NCBI RefSeq assembly: GCF_022829515.1
Contig: NZ_JAKSYL010000139.1
Location: 1 to 64,000, forward strand
Origin: Methylobacterium sp. J-048
GTDB taxonomy: Bacteria; Pseudomonadota; Alphaproteobacteria; Rhizobiales; Beijerinckiaceae
Reading direction: 5' to 3'
DNA length: 64,000 bases
Part shown: positions 9,967 through 18,626 of the stretch, piece after piece
Position numbering within the stretch: the first letter of the stretch is position 1
Layout of the letters: every line of letters starts with the position of its first letter
Notes under the pieces: generated by a model
Seen by the model: only the letters and a program-made list of their open reading frames with translations
Databases searched by the model: none
Told to the model about the DNA's origin: nothing
Translations under genes and position numbers: made by a program

Positions 9967-10134
9967 CTACAAGCGGGCGCCGTGCAGGGCGACGCCGAGC
10001 AGGGACAGGCCGAGCACCAGGCAGATCCCGCTCAAGCGTTCGAGGACGACCGCGCGCGCGGGGTGGCGCAGCGAAAGACCCGCCAGACCCACACTGCAGA
10101 CTAAACAACTCAAGCTCATCACGATAACCAGCAC
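9967..10134 (-). pseudogene. Possible C-terminal remnant of a LysE/RhtB-family exporter
   Basis: On the minus strand, 55 residues can be read from a GTG at 10134 to a TAG at 9967. They comprise a hydrophobic stretch (VLVIVMSLSCLVCSVGLAGL), then SLRHPARAVVLERLSGICLV and a second hydrophobic segment. The RLSG...LxLGLxLLGVAL pattern resembles the end of LysE-family translocators, where the last two helices are joined by such a loop. Such proteins are about 200 residues, and an in-frame stop (TAA) lies just upstream with no further LysE-like sequence seen. I read it as a relic; a genuine two-helix small protein is the alternative. Confidence 0.42.
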
Positions 10135-10442
10135 GTTCCTTGTGATCCAAAATCGACGGGCCCAGCCTTAATCAGATCTCGCCGCTGCAGGATATCGAAG
10201 ACCACGTAGACAGCGGGAAACGCACAGACTTCTCAATTTTCACCGGCGATCAAGGGGGAACGGTGCCCGATATCGATTTGCAGGCGCGATGTAAAATCAA
10301 TCCTGCCGCGCCAGGTCTGGCCGGCATGTCGCGCAGATATTAAATTTCGGTACGCAAGGCATAGTCTGTTTGCGTAATAAACGATCCTGCCGTCACGGCC
10401 GGTCGCGCGGGACGGACAGGTTGGGACCGCACGTCGAGACGT
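10135..10442. other. Non-coding, AT-richer intergenic stretch
   Basis: About 300 bases with no ORF that reads like a protein. Base composition is richer in A+T than the flanks (for example near 10225-10245 and 10335-10385). It holds no tRNA and no obvious terminator. Together with the LysE-like remnant it looks like a decayed gene region. Confidence 0.5.
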
Positions 10443-10766
10443 TCAGCCCGCGCTCGCCAGGGCGGCGATCAGGGCCCCCCGCTCCTCGGCGAGCGTGCCG
10501 CGCGGCACGGGCCTGCCGGCGCGGCCATACCAGTAGCGGGCATTGCCGTCATCGCCCTCGATGCGGTGGAGATGCGCGTGCACCCAGGCGGCGTCGGGCC
10601 CGGAGGCGTCTTGGACCAGGGCATGCGCCCGCGCCCAGCCGGCGTCCGCGGTCTCGGTCGCCTCCTTGGCGAGCCACCAGAGGGCGGCGCGCGGTGCCGG
10701 CCAGGCCGCGGGCGGCTCAGGCTCGGTCAGCGTCGCCGCGAAGGCGTCCGGCACGGTTTCGGTCAT
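10443..10766 (-). CDS. Conserved hypothetical protein in operon with helicase
   Basis: 107 residues from the ATG at 10766, with a strong GGAGGAG ribosome-binding site seven bases before it. The protein is soluble and Trp/His-rich. A WVHAHLHRIEGDDGNARYWYGRAGRP segment near residues 60-85 recurs in many bacterial hypothetical proteins. The pattern (helix-His-Leu-His-Arg ... Asn-Ala-Arg-Tyr-Trp-Tyr) suggests a small helical-repeat-like fold; I know of no function. It starts 27 bases after the helicase stop on the same strand, so the two form an operon. Confidence 0.8.
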   Translation of the reverse strand: MTETVPDAFAATLTEPEPPAAWPAPRAALWWLAKEATETADAGWARAHALVQDASGPDAAWVHAHLHRIEGDDGNARYWYGRAGRPVPRGTLAEERGALIAALASAG

Positions 10767-10792
10767 CGCGCGCTCCTCCGATCCGCGACGGG

Positions 10793-12646
10793 TCAGCGGC
10801 CGGCAGCGCGCTCCGGCTGCCAGCGCGGTCGGCGCTGGCGGGCGGACCATGCGTAGCGGGCATCGCCGTCGAGGCGGTCGAGATGGTCCGAGAGCCGGTT
10901 GCGTTCAAGCCAGGCGAGCGCCGCCTCCAGCTCGGGCAGGGTCATGGTCGCGCGGCCCTTGCCGAGTACGCGCTTGAGCACCGCGTTGTAGCGATGCGCC
11001 AGGTTGCCGCCGCGGGGGACGCGCAGAGACGCCTCGTCCTCGACCGCCTGGCTCGCCACCGCGACTGCGAGGCGCTGGCGCAGGGTCCGCTCGGTGACCG
11101 ATGGAATCTCCGGCGTCGGTGCAACGGGGGCGGGCTCGGCGAGCCGGGGGCGCAGCAGGGCGTAGCGCAGCCCGATCGCGTTGCTCTCCAGCGGCGTGAT
11201 CCCGCCGGGATCCTCGTCTCGCCATGGGGTCCGCTCCGGAACGATGGCGCTGGCCGGCCGCTCGCGCTTGGGCCGCACGCTGCTCCCCTGCTCGGTCTCC
11301 AGTTCCAGGCGGAAGCGGGCGAAGAGCGGATCGTCCGGGTGGAAGACCAGCGCCTGCTGGTTGTCGTAGGGGCCGGCATGCGGATCGACCCGGGTGGCGC
11401 GCGCCAGCATCTGCTCCAGCCAGGGCCGGGAGCGGATATGGGTCAGGGCCGCCACCACGGCGACTTCGGGGGCATCGAGCCCCTCATAGGCCATCGCCAC
11501 CGTGACCAGCACCGCCGGCTCCGCGGTCAGGCGGAACGCCGCCAGGGCCGCGTGGGCATCGCCCTGGCCGGAGGTCGCGAGGCGGACATCGCGCTCCCCC
11601 TGCGTGGCCGGCATCCAGCTCCGCAGGGTCGTCAGGTAGGCGCGCGCGCTCGCCTGGTCCGGGGCGACCACGAGGAGCTTGCCGAGGCCCCGGGCCATCC
11701 GGCCGGGCGGCAGGCCGAGTTCGGCCCGGCGCCGGGCGCGCAGGCGCTTCGTCGCGAAGAAGGATTCACTCAGGAGATCCCGGGCGAAGCCGGTGCGCAG
11801 GGCCGTGAACAAAGCTGGCCGGGTGGTGACCCGGACCGATCCGGCCCCCAGCCGATGCGGCCCGACCCGGGGGCCGTCGCCGGCGATTCGGCCGCCCTCT
11901 AGCCAGCTCGCCTCGCCGTCGATCGCCCCGAAGGTCACCGGCAGCACCGCCCGCTCAGCCAGCGCCTGCGACCGGGAATAGCCGATCACCGCCAGCCCCG
12001 GCGCGTCGAGGTCGAGTTCGGGACCGCGGCCGAGGGCGGACGGCCGGTAGGGCAATCCGAGGATGCGCCGCCCATCCGCCCGCTCCAGGGTGCCGGACAG
12101 GAACAGGCCGATCTCGGCCGCCTCCATCACCGGCAGCATCGCCCGGGACCACGCCCCCGCCTCGGCCTCCTCCTCGGCGGAGGCGTCCTCCGCCCCCGGA
12201 CGCCCCGGGACCGGCAGATGGTGCACCTCGTCGACCACCAGCAGGGTGCGGTGCGCCCGCGCCTCAGCGAGGTGCAGCGCCGGAGCGGCCGCGACCGCCT
12301 GATAGGTGGTGACGTAGCCGGAGAGGCCGCGGGCCGGGTCACGCTCGTTGTCGGCGGCGCGCACGCTCAGCCCATGCCCGAACGCCGCGCGCCAGAGCGG
12401 GTCGGCGAAGGCTTCCTCGGCCTGGAGCCGCAGGGAATCCCGCGGCACCACCCAGACCACGCGCTCGACCCGGCCGGCCGCGATCAGCGCGTGCGCGGCG
12501 ATCACCGGCAGCAGCGACTTGCCGCCCCCCGGCGTCACCGCCGCCAGGATCTTTTGGACATGCCCCGCCTCCCCGCTCGCCATGGCCGCCACGAGGGCCA
12601 TCAACGTACGCTGGTGGGACCGCAGGGACGGGGCGGGACGGGTCAA
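10793..12646 (-). CDS. DEAD/DEAH-box (SF2) helicase family protein
   Basis: 617 residues. Visible SF2 motifs are a Gln-containing RSHQRTLM segment near residue 12, Walker A TPGGGKS (38-44), Ia VPRDSLR (about 68-74), a DExH box VDEVHH (138-143), an SGTLERADG motif III-like segment, and a motif VI-like EQMLARATRVDP. It resembles the ResIII/SSL2-type helicases that act on duplex nucleic acid. No nuclease, methyltransferase or protease domain is seen. A small conserved hypothetical gene follows directly. A role in repair, RNA handling or defence is open; nothing adjacent settles it. Confidence 0.85.
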   Translation of the reverse strand: MTRPAPSLRSHQRTLMALVAAMASGEAGHVQKILAAVTPGGGKSLLPVIAAHALIAAGRVERVVWVVPRDSLRLQAEEAFADPLWRAAFGHGLSVRAADNERDPARGLSGYVTTYQAVAAAPALHLAEARAHRTLLVVDEVHHLPVPGRPGAEDASAEEEAEAGAWSRAMLPVMEAAEIGLFLSGTLERADGRRILGLPYRPSALGRGPELDLDAPGLAVIGYSRSQALAERAVLPVTFGAIDGEASWLEGGRIAGDGPRVGPHRLGAGSVRVTTRPALFTALRTGFARDLLSESFFATKRLRARRRAELGLPPGRMARGLGKLLVVAPDQASARAYLTTLRSWMPATQGERDVRLATSGQGDAHAALAAFRLTAEPAVLVTVAMAYEGLDAPEVAVVAALTHIRSRPWLEQMLARATRVDPHAGPYDNQQALVFHPDDPLFARFRLELETEQGSSVRPKRERPASAIVPERTPWRDEDPGGITPLESNAIGLRYALLRPRLAEPAPVAPTPEIPSVTERTLRQRLAVAVASQAVEDEASLRVPRGGNLAHRYNAVLKRVLGKGRATMTLPELEAALAWLERNRLSDHLDRLDGDARYAWSARQRRPRWQPERAAGR

Positions 12647-12763
12647 TGGCCGGCGAAGCAGGGCGACATCCGCGCACCGTGGCCGATCCCGATTCCTTTG
12701 TGAATCCCTGGGGACACGGAACGTTCGTGTTTTCTTCCCCGGCGCTTAAGGTGCGGTCAGAAG

Positions 12764-12933
12764 GAGCCGCTGCGCGGCGAGTCTCATGCTGGGTCCCGGG
12801 TCGCATTCCGCTGGCGCTGCACGCGCCCGGGAAAGGGCGTGGCGTTTCATCCTGCATCGCCCCTTTCCCGGACAGGTGGAGCGAAGCGGAACCTGATCCG
12901 GGACCCAGCACAGAACTCGCCGCGCAGCGGCTC
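12764..12933. repeat. Long nested inverted repeat (about 170 bp)
   Basis: Perfect 19-base outer arms (12764-12782 and 12915-12933, GAGCCGCTGCGCGGCGAGT) enclose a second perfect 12-base pair (GCTGGGTCCCGG at 12788-12799 with 12898-12909). Further in are weaker complementary stretches (CATTCCGCT with AGCGGAAC; CCCGGGAAAGGGCG with CCCCTTTCCCGG). The whole folds into one long hairpin. It lies in the gap between the helicase start and tRNA-Tyr. It looks like a dispersed intergenic palindrome or non-autonomous element; copy number cannot be judged from one window. Confidence 0.8.
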
Positions 12934-13055
12934 TGAAGCCTCACCCTCGGCGGAGCGTCGTAGCCGCGGCTAGGAAAGCGGGATCGCACCACGACAAGCG
13001 TTGACACCCGGCCAGCCTCTCACCATAAGGGCGCCGCGGGTGAAAAACCCGCCTT

Positions 13056-13139
13056 GGGGGAATGTCCCGAGCGGCAAAGGGGGCGGACTGTAAATCCGCT
13101 GCGTAAGCTTCGTAGGTTCGAGTCCTACTTCCCCCACCA
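13056..13139 (+). tRNA. tRNA-Tyr (GTA)
   Basis: 84 bases including an encoded CCA end. The acceptor stem pairs GGGGGAA (13056-13062) with TTCCCCC (13129-13135), discriminator A. The anticodon arm GGACTGTAAATCC presents GTA. A long variable arm follows, as in bacterial tRNA-Tyr, and the T arm reads GTAGGTTCGAGTCCTAC. It faces the 3' end of ruvC with 29 bases between them. Confidence 0.97.
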
Positions 13140-13168
13140 AGGTTCCTGGAAAATTCTGCCCTGCCCGA

Positions 13169-13792
13169 TCAGCCCTGCTTCGCCAGGGCCGCCTCGATGC
13201 GCGCGGCGGCGGCGGCCGAAAAACCCTTCCCGGCCAGCCCCTGACCCGCGGCGGCCTGACCGGTGAGGCTGCGCTTCTTGCCCTCCGGCAGATGCGTCTT
13301 GCGCAGCGCGTGCGCGTCGCGGTGGCTGGCATGGGTGATCGCGATGGCCAGCGCGTCGGCGGCGTCGGCGACGCGGAACTCGGCCTTGGGCAGCAGGAAG
13401 CGGACCATCGCCTGGATTTGCACCTTCTCGGCATGGCCGGAGCCCGCCACGGTCTTCTTGATCAGGTTGGCGGCGTATTCGAACACCGGCAGCCCGGCGA
13501 GCGCCGGCACCACGAGCGCCATGGCCCGGGCATGGCCGAGCTTGAGCGTCGCCTGGGCGTCCTTGTTGACGAAGGTCTCCTCCACGGCGACCTCGTCGGG
13601 CGTCTGTGCGGCGACGATGCGGCCGATCCCCTCGAACAGCTCACGCAGGCGCAGGGCCAGCGGCAGGTCGCCGTCCGAGGTCACGACACCGCAATCGCCG
13701 TAGGTCAGCTTGCTGCCCTGCGCGATGATCAGGCCCCAGCCGGTGCGGCGGAGCCCTGGATCGATCCCCAGAATGCGGACGCTGCTGCTCAT
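13169..13792 (-). CDS. ruvC: Holliday junction resolvase RuvC
   Basis: 207 residues from ATG 13792; the longer in-frame ORF lacks RuvC-like sequence. Near the N-terminus RILGIDPGLRRTGWG carries the first catalytic Asp. The VAVEETFVNKDAQATLKLGHARAMAL segment carries the catalytic Glu, and VADAADALAIAITHASH holds the C-terminal acidic/His residues. RuvC cuts Holliday junctions moved by RuvAB. A basic, Ala/Gly-rich tail of about 35 residues extends beyond the usual 170-residue core. No ruvA or ruvB lies next to it in this window. Confidence 0.96.
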   Translation of the reverse strand: MSSSVRILGIDPGLRRTGWGLIIAQGSKLTYGDCGVVTSDGDLPLALRLRELFEGIGRIVAAQTPDEVAVEETFVNKDAQATLKLGHARAMALVVPALAGLPVFEYAANLIKKTVAGSGHAEKVQIQAMVRFLLPKAEFRVADAADALAIAITHASHRDAHALRKTHLPEGKKRSLTGQAAAGQGLAGKGFSAAAAARIEAALAKQG

Positions 13793-13944
13793 GACGCTCC
13801 AGGGTTGTTTTTCTCGTGCATCGGCGTGTCCTGAAAGCCAGCCGCCGTCTTTCGGCCGGATGCTCTCGACCACTTGCCCAAGCGTGCCGTACGTATCGTG
13901 AACGCCCGGTTTCACCAAGGGACCGGGATTTGGGGAGCCCGACC

Positions 13945-14517
13945 ATGAGCGCACCAACACGGATCAGCCGCTTCCCGGTGCCGAAGCTGTCCGAGATGCC
14001 GGACGACCTGCGCGCCCGCATCGCCCTGGTGCAGGAGAAGGCAGGCTTCGTGCCCAACATCTTCCTGGCGCTCGCGCACCGCCCGGACGAATTCCGCGCC
14101 TTCATGGCCTATCACGACGCGCTGATGGACAAGCCCGGCGGCCTCACCAAGGCCGAGCGCGAGATGATCGTGGTCGCCACCAGCGCGGCCAACAACTGCC
14201 TCTACTGCGTGATCGCCCACGGGGCGATCCTGCGGGTCCGGGCCAAGAACCCGCTGCTGGCCGATCAGGTCGCCGTCGCCTACGCCAAGGCCGACATCAC
14301 CCCGCGCCAGCGCGCGATGCTGGCCTTCGCGCTCAAGGTCGCGCAGGAGGCCCACACGGTCGAGGCCGCGGACCATGCCGTGCTGGCGGGCCACGGGTTC
14401 AGCCCGGACGACATCTGGGACATCGCGGCGATCACCGCCCTGTTCGCCCTGTCGAACCGGCTCGCCAGCGTCGCGGAACTGCGGCCGAACGACGAATTCT
14501 ACACGATGGGGCGGTGA
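13945..14517 (+). CDS. Peroxidase-related (AhpD-like CMD) protein
   Basis: 190 residues from the ATG at 13945, preceded by a GGGGAG ribosome-binding site. The carboxymuconolactone decarboxylase/AhpD fold is shown by the active-site segment TSAANNCLYCVIAHGAILR, a CxxC followed three residues later by His. The RFPVPKLSEMPDDLRARIAL start and the C-terminal RPNDEFYTMGR ending match the uncharacterised peroxidase-related enzyme subfamily. It probably reduces hydroperoxides through the CxxC pair; the electron donor is unknown. Divergent from ruvC and convergent with ynfA. Confidence 0.9.
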   Translation: MSAPTRISRFPVPKLSEMPDDLRARIALVQEKAGFVPNIFLALAHRPDEFRAFMAYHDALMDKPGGLTKAEREMIVVATSAANNCLYCVIAHGAILRVRAKNPLLADQVAVAYAKADITPRQRAMLAFALKVAQEAHTVEAADHAVLAGHGFSPDDIWDIAAITALFALSNRLASVAELRPNDEFYTMGR

Positions 14518-14524
14518 AGCCCCC

Positions 14525-14845
14525 TCACCCGCGGCGCCCGAGCAGGATGATCGCCGTGCCGGCCAGGCAGACGGCGCTGCCCGCGAGGTCCCAGCGGTCG
14601 GGCCGCTGGCCTTCGGCGAGCCACAGCCACAGGATCGAGGCGGCGACGTAGACCCCGCCATAGGCCGCGAAGGCGCGCCCCGCCGCCGGGCTGTCCACCA
14701 GGGTCAGCAGGCCGGCGAACGCCACCAGGGAGGCGACGCCCGGCAGCGCCCACCAGGCCGACCGGCCGAGCCTGAGCCAGGCCCAGAACGCGAAGCATCC
14801 GGCGATCTCCGCCAGGGCGGCACCGGCATAGGCGAGGAGCGTCAT
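14525..14845 (-). CDS. YnfA/UPF0060 family membrane protein
   Basis: 106 residues, matching YnfA (about 108). Four hydrophobic helices are visible: [59 protein letters not shown]; and [19 protein letters not shown]. Family landmarks are [38 protein letters not shown] and the [17 protein letters not shown] ending. The family is related to small multidrug resistance transporters; its physiological role is unclear. Its stop lies 7 bases from the convergent AhpD-like gene. Confidence 0.95.
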   Translation of the reverse strand: MTLLAYAGAALAEIAGCFAFWAWLRLGRSAWWALPGVASLVAFAGLLTLVDSPAAGRAFAAYGGVYVAASILWLWLAEGQRPDRWDLAGSAVCLAGTAIILLGRRG

Positions 14846-15029
14846 CGATCCAGCTTGGCACGGGGATCGGCGCCGAGCGAGCCGCGACACGCAAACCGGT
14901 TGAATACGCGGCACGCGAAGCAATGAGCCGTAAGTGCAAGATGCTCATGCGCCCAAGATAGGCTAAGACCGCTCACGATCGCCTCCGCGTGCTTCCCGGG
15001 CCCCGCTGCCCGATCCACCGCCCCCGGCC

Positions 15030-16568
15030 ATGTCAGACCCGATCGAGACCGCCCGCCTCCAGGTCCTGCACAGCTACGGCATCCTCGATACGCCGCGCGA
15101 ACCGGCCTTCGATGACATCGTCACGCTGGCGACGCAGATCTGCGCGGTGCCGGTGGGCCTCGTCAGCCTCGTCGCGGCCGACCGGCAATGGTTCAAGGCC
15201 CGGTGCGGGTTCCCGGCCTGCGAGACGCCCCTGAGCCAGTCGGTCTGCGTCCACGCGCTGGAATCCGAGGACGGGCTGATGGTGATCCCCGACCTCAGCG
15301 CCGACCCGCGGACCCGCGACAACACCCTGGTGACGGGGTCGCCGTTCATCCGGTTCTATGCCGGCGCGGTGCTCCGGACCGAGGACGGCGTCCCGTTCGG
15401 GACCCTGTGCGTGATCGACACCGAGCCTCGGCCCGACGGCCTCAAGGCGGACCAGGCCTTCGCCCTGCGGGCGCTGGCGCGGCAGGTGACGGCGCAGCTC
15501 GACCTGCGCCGCGCGGTCCGGGAGCGCGAGGCGGCCCTGGCGGCCGAGCGCCAGACCCGCGACGCCCTGGCGGTCTCCGAGGAGCGCTACCGGCTCTCGT
15601 CGCGGGCGACCACGGACCTGATCTGGGACTGGAACCCGCAAACGGGCCGGATCCACTGGGACGAGGGGCTGTCCGCGCTCTACGGCTACCGGCCTGCGGA
15701 GATCGAGCCGAGCAACGCCTGGTGGTACGCGCATATCCACCCCGAGGATCGCGACCGCGTCCGCCGCAGCGTCCAGGCGGCCCTCGCGGGCGCCCGCCTG
15801 CGCTGGAGCGAGGAATACCGGTTCCGGCGGGCCGACGGGACCTACGCGACGGTCCTCAACCGGGCGATCATCGTCCGCACCGCGGAGGGCACGGCCACCC
15901 GGATGACCGGCGTGATGCTCGACGCGACCCAGCAGGCCGAGGCCGACGCGCATCGGGAGATGCTCAGCCAGGAACTCAGCCACCGGCTGAAGAACACCCT
16001 GGCCATGGTCCAGGCGATCGCTTCGCAGACCCTGCGCGACGCCCCCGACGTCACGTCCGCCCGCGACGCCCTGCTGCAGCGCCTTCTGGCGCTGGGCAAG
16101 GCGCACGACATCCTGCTTGCCGGCAATGCCGAGCGGGCCGGCATGGAGGCGGTGATCCGCGGCGCCCTGGCGCTCCACGACAATGCCCGCCCCGGCCGCC
16201 TGCGGATCGAGGGGCCGACCCTCGATATCGGGCCGAAGGCGGCCCTCGCCCTGGCGCTGATGATCCATGAGCTGGCGACCAACGCGGCCAAGTTCGGGGC
16301 CCTCTCGGCAGAGGCGGGCCATGTCGGCGTCACCTGGCAGATCGAGACCCTGGCCGATGGCCCGCAACTCCGGCTCAGCTGGATGGAATCGGGCGGCCCC
16401 CCGGTGGCCCCGCCCTCGCGCAAGGGCTTCGGCACTCGCCTGATCGAGCGCGCCTTCGCGGGCACCGTGGCCGGGAATGTCGCCCTGGATTACCGACCGA
16501 CCGGCCTGCACTGCGTCCTCACCGCGCCGCTGGCCGGATTCCAGGGCAAGGACGGGATCCTGACCTGA
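15030..16568 (+). CDS. HWE-family sensor histidine kinase with GAF and PAS domains
   Basis: 512 residues, no membrane segment, so cytoplasmic. An N-terminal GAF domain (about 25-165, with FYAGAVLRTEDGVPFGTLCVID) is joined by a coiled linker to a PAS/PAC unit (about 185-300, ending RMTGVMLDATQQAEADA). The kinase core follows: phosphoacceptor LSHRLKNTLAMVQAIASQTL with His318, then the N box MIHELATNAAKFGALS (His413). A late SWMESGGPPV and GFGTRLIERAF identify the HWE/HisKA_2 class, which lacks an F box. Such kinases often feed alphaproteobacterial general-stress or light responses. No cognate regulator is directly linked; a double-receiver protein lies 1.2 kb downstream. Confidence 0.92.
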   Translation: MSDPIETARLQVLHSYGILDTPREPAFDDIVTLATQICAVPVGLVSLVAADRQWFKARCGFPACETPLSQSVCVHALESEDGLMVIPDLSADPRTRDNTLVTGSPFIRFYAGAVLRTEDGVPFGTLCVIDTEPRPDGLKADQAFALRALARQVTAQLDLRRAVREREAALAAERQTRDALAVSEERYRLSSRATTDLIWDWNPQTGRIHWDEGLSALYGYRPAEIEPSNAWWYAHIHPEDRDRVRRSVQAALAGARLRWSEEYRFRRADGTYATVLNRAIIVRTAEGTATRMTGVMLDATQQAEADAHREMLSQELSHRLKNTLAMVQAIASQTLRDAPDVTSARDALLQRLLALGKAHDILLAGNAERAGMEAVIRGALALHDNARPGRLRIEGPTLDIGPKAALALALMIHELATNAAKFGALSAEAGHVGVTWQIETLADGPQLRLSWMESGGPPVAPPSRKGFGTRLIERAFAGTVAGNVALDYRPTGLHCVLTAPLAGFQGKDGILT

Positions 16569-16625
16569 GCGGCCGCTCGGCGAGGCGTTAAGCTCCCGAC
16601 AACGAAAAAACAGTCGAGTGGGGCC

Positions 16626-17594
16626 ATGAGCGCACGCGAGACGGCCGACGACCTGATCCTGCTTCCGGGCGATTCGCGCCTGCGCGAGGCGGTCCATGCC
16701 TGGGTCGACGGGCTGGCGCGGGAGCGGCGGATGTCGCCCAACACCGTCGAGGCCTACAGCCGCGATCTGCGCCAGTTCCTGGTCCACCTCGCGTCGCGCC
16801 TGGGCACGCCGACCATCCCGATGCTGGTGGCCCTGAAGGTGCGGGACATCCGTGCCTTCATGGCGGCTCGCCGGGCCGACGAGGTGTCCGGGCGCTCGCT
16901 GATGCGGATGCTGGCGGGGTTGCGCTCGTTCGGACGCTTCTTGGAGCGCGAGGGCTACGGCAGCGTCTCGGCGCTCGGCGGCGTCCGCGCGCCCAAGGTC
17001 CCGCGGCGCCTGCCCCGGCCGCTGCCCGTCGCCGCCGCGGTGGCGCTCACCGACACGGCCATCCGGGCCGGCGAGGAGCGCGAGCCCTGGGTGCTCGCCC
17101 GGGATGCGGCGGTCCTGGCACTGCTCTACGGCGCGGGCCTGCGCATCTCCGAGGCCCTGGGCCTCACCCGGCGCGACGCGCCGCTTCCGGGCAGCGATCA
17201 GGTCACCGTGCTCGGCAAGGGCGGCAAGCAGCGCATGGTACCGATCCTGCCGGTGGTGGCGCGGGCGGTGGCCGATTACGTCGCCGCTTGCCCGCTGCCG
17301 CTGCCGCCGGAGGGGCCGCTCTTCGTCGGCGCCCGCGGCGGACCGCTCTCGCCGCGCATCATCCAGTACACGGTGGCCCGGGCCCGAGGGGCGCTCGGCC
17401 TGCCGGAGAGCGCGACCCCGCATGCCCTGCGCCATTCCTTCGCGACGCATCTGCTCGCCCGCCAGGGCGAATTGCGGGCCATTCAGGAACTGCTCGGCCA
17501 TGCCTCCCTGTCGACCACGCAGCTCTACACCCAGGTCGACGCCGCCCGGCTGATGAGTGCCTACACGGCGGCACATCCAAGAGCCGGCCGCTAA
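16626..17594 (+). CDS. xerC: Tyrosine recombinase XerC
   Basis: 322 residues. The N-terminal SAM-like core-binding domain (VHAWVDGLARERRMSPNTVEA) precedes the catalytic domain. Catalytic residues are all present: Arg173 (GAGLRISEAL), Lys198 (LGKGGKQR), His266 and Arg269 (HALRHSFATHLL), His292 (GHASLSTTQLY) and the nucleophile Tyr301. XerC with XerD resolves chromosome dimers at dif. No phage or integron genes lie beside it, consistent with the housekeeping enzyme rather than an integrase. The gene starts 57 bases after the kinase stop. Confidence 0.93.
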   Translation: MSARETADDLILLPGDSRLREAVHAWVDGLARERRMSPNTVEAYSRDLRQFLVHLASRLGTPTIPMLVALKVRDIRAFMAARRADEVSGRSLMRMLAGLRSFGRFLEREGYGSVSALGGVRAPKVPRRLPRPLPVAAAVALTDTAIRAGEEREPWVLARDAAVLALLYGAGLRISEALGLTRRDAPLPGSDQVTVLGKGGKQRMVPILPVVARAVADYVAACPLPLPPEGPLFVGARGGPLSPRIIQYTVARARGALGLPESATPHALRHSFATHLLARQGELRAIQELLGHASLSTTQLYTQVDAARLMSAYTAAHPRAGR

Positions 17595-17740
17595 TCTAAC
17601 GGTGAGAGATCAGTTCTGAGAGCTGTTTCCAGCGATAGGATGAGCAGACTATCCCCTATATCGGCTTATGAGGCTGCCTTTTAAGAGCTTCGTCATGATC
17701 TGCATCCATTCTCGACGTCGGGGAATGGGATTGCTGGGGC

Positions 17741-18604
17741 ATGGCCATGGAGCTGGATGAGGCGCGGTTGCCCGCGCGTGTCCTGATCGCGGATTGCGAT
17801 GCAGGGCGCCGTGCCGCCCTGAAGGCGATCGTCGAACGCTTCGACCCCCACGCCGTGATCGACGAGGCCATTTCGGGTCAGGTCCTGTGCGACATCCTTC
17901 TCCAGCAACGCCCAAGCCTCGTCTTCGTGGGTCCCCAACTCGAAGACCGGAGCGGACCCGAGGCCGTCGCGGTGGCGCGCCGGGCGGGCGCCGAGCCGCC
18001 CTGCCTCGTGCTGATCGCCACGCGCGTGCTGCCGCACTGGCAGGAGATCGCCCGGAGCCTGGGCGCTTATGAGGTGCTGAAGACGCCCCTCGATCCGGGC
18101 CATATCGAGCAGCTCCTGCACGCCGATGCCCGCCGCCGTACCCCGACCCGGGCGCTGCTCGCCTGCTCGTCCCCCGCCGGGCGCACGGCGATCAGCCGGG
18201 TTGTGGCCCGCAGCGGCTTCGCCATCGCGCTCGAGGAGACCAATTGCGGGCGCCACGCCCTGAGCCAGCTCAAGCTCGGCGCCTACGACTTCGCCTTCCT
18301 CGACGTGAAGCTCGGCGGCATCGAAGGGATGGAGCTCGCCTGCCAGATCCAGCCCCTCGGGCTCCCGACCCGGATCACTCTGCTGACCACCGCCGAGCTG
18401 GAGCCGGTCGCCCAGGCCGGGCGCTATTTCGGGGTCGACGCGGTGCTGCGGATGCCGTTCTACGCCCGCGACATCGACCTGGCGCTGCACAACGCCCTGG
18501 GCCTGCGCCGGCCGTATCTGCTGAACGCGCTCACCGCGCCGCCGGCGCCGAGCGCGCTCCTGCGGATCGCCGACCTTCCGAACGCCCGGCGCAAGATCGC
18601 CTGA
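17741..18604 (+). CDS. Tandem receiver-domain protein with complementary degenerate active sites
   Basis: 287 residues with no output domain. Two response-regulator receiver folds are visible. The first (about 12-130) keeps the acidic pair (LIADCD, Asp18/Asp20) and the Lys (VLKTPLD, Lys114), but the phosphoacceptor position is Gly (LVFVGPQL, about 64). The second (about 136-255) has lost the acids (LLACSSPAGR) and the Lys (RMPF, Met238) but keeps the phosphoacceptor Asp188 in FAFLDVKLGGIEGMEL. Neither half alone should phosphorylate normally. It may work by intramolecular complementation or as a phosphorylation-independent scaffold. Located between xerC and the TCA block, on the opposite strand to the latter. 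Confidence 0.85.
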   Translation: MAMELDEARLPARVLIADCDAGRRAALKAIVERFDPHAVIDEAISGQVLCDILLQQRPSLVFVGPQLEDRSGPEAVAVARRAGAEPPCLVLIATRVLPHWQEIARSLGAYEVLKTPLDPGHIEQLLHADARRRTPTRALLACSSPAGRTAISRVVARSGFAIALEETNCGRHALSQLKLGAYDFAFLDVKLGGIEGMELACQIQPLGLPTRITLLTTAELEPVAQAGRYFGVDAVLRMPFYARDIDLALHNALGLRRPYLLNALTAPPAPSALLRIADLPNARRKIA

Positions 18605-18626
18605 TCCCGCGCCGGGTGCTTGCCGC

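Noticed and set aside
16626..17594. XerC-like gene as phage or island integrase
   Set aside because: All core-gene features of XerC are present and there is no attachment repeat, excisionase or phage gene nearby. The tRNA-Tyr gene is 3.5 kb away and shows no duplicated end in the window.
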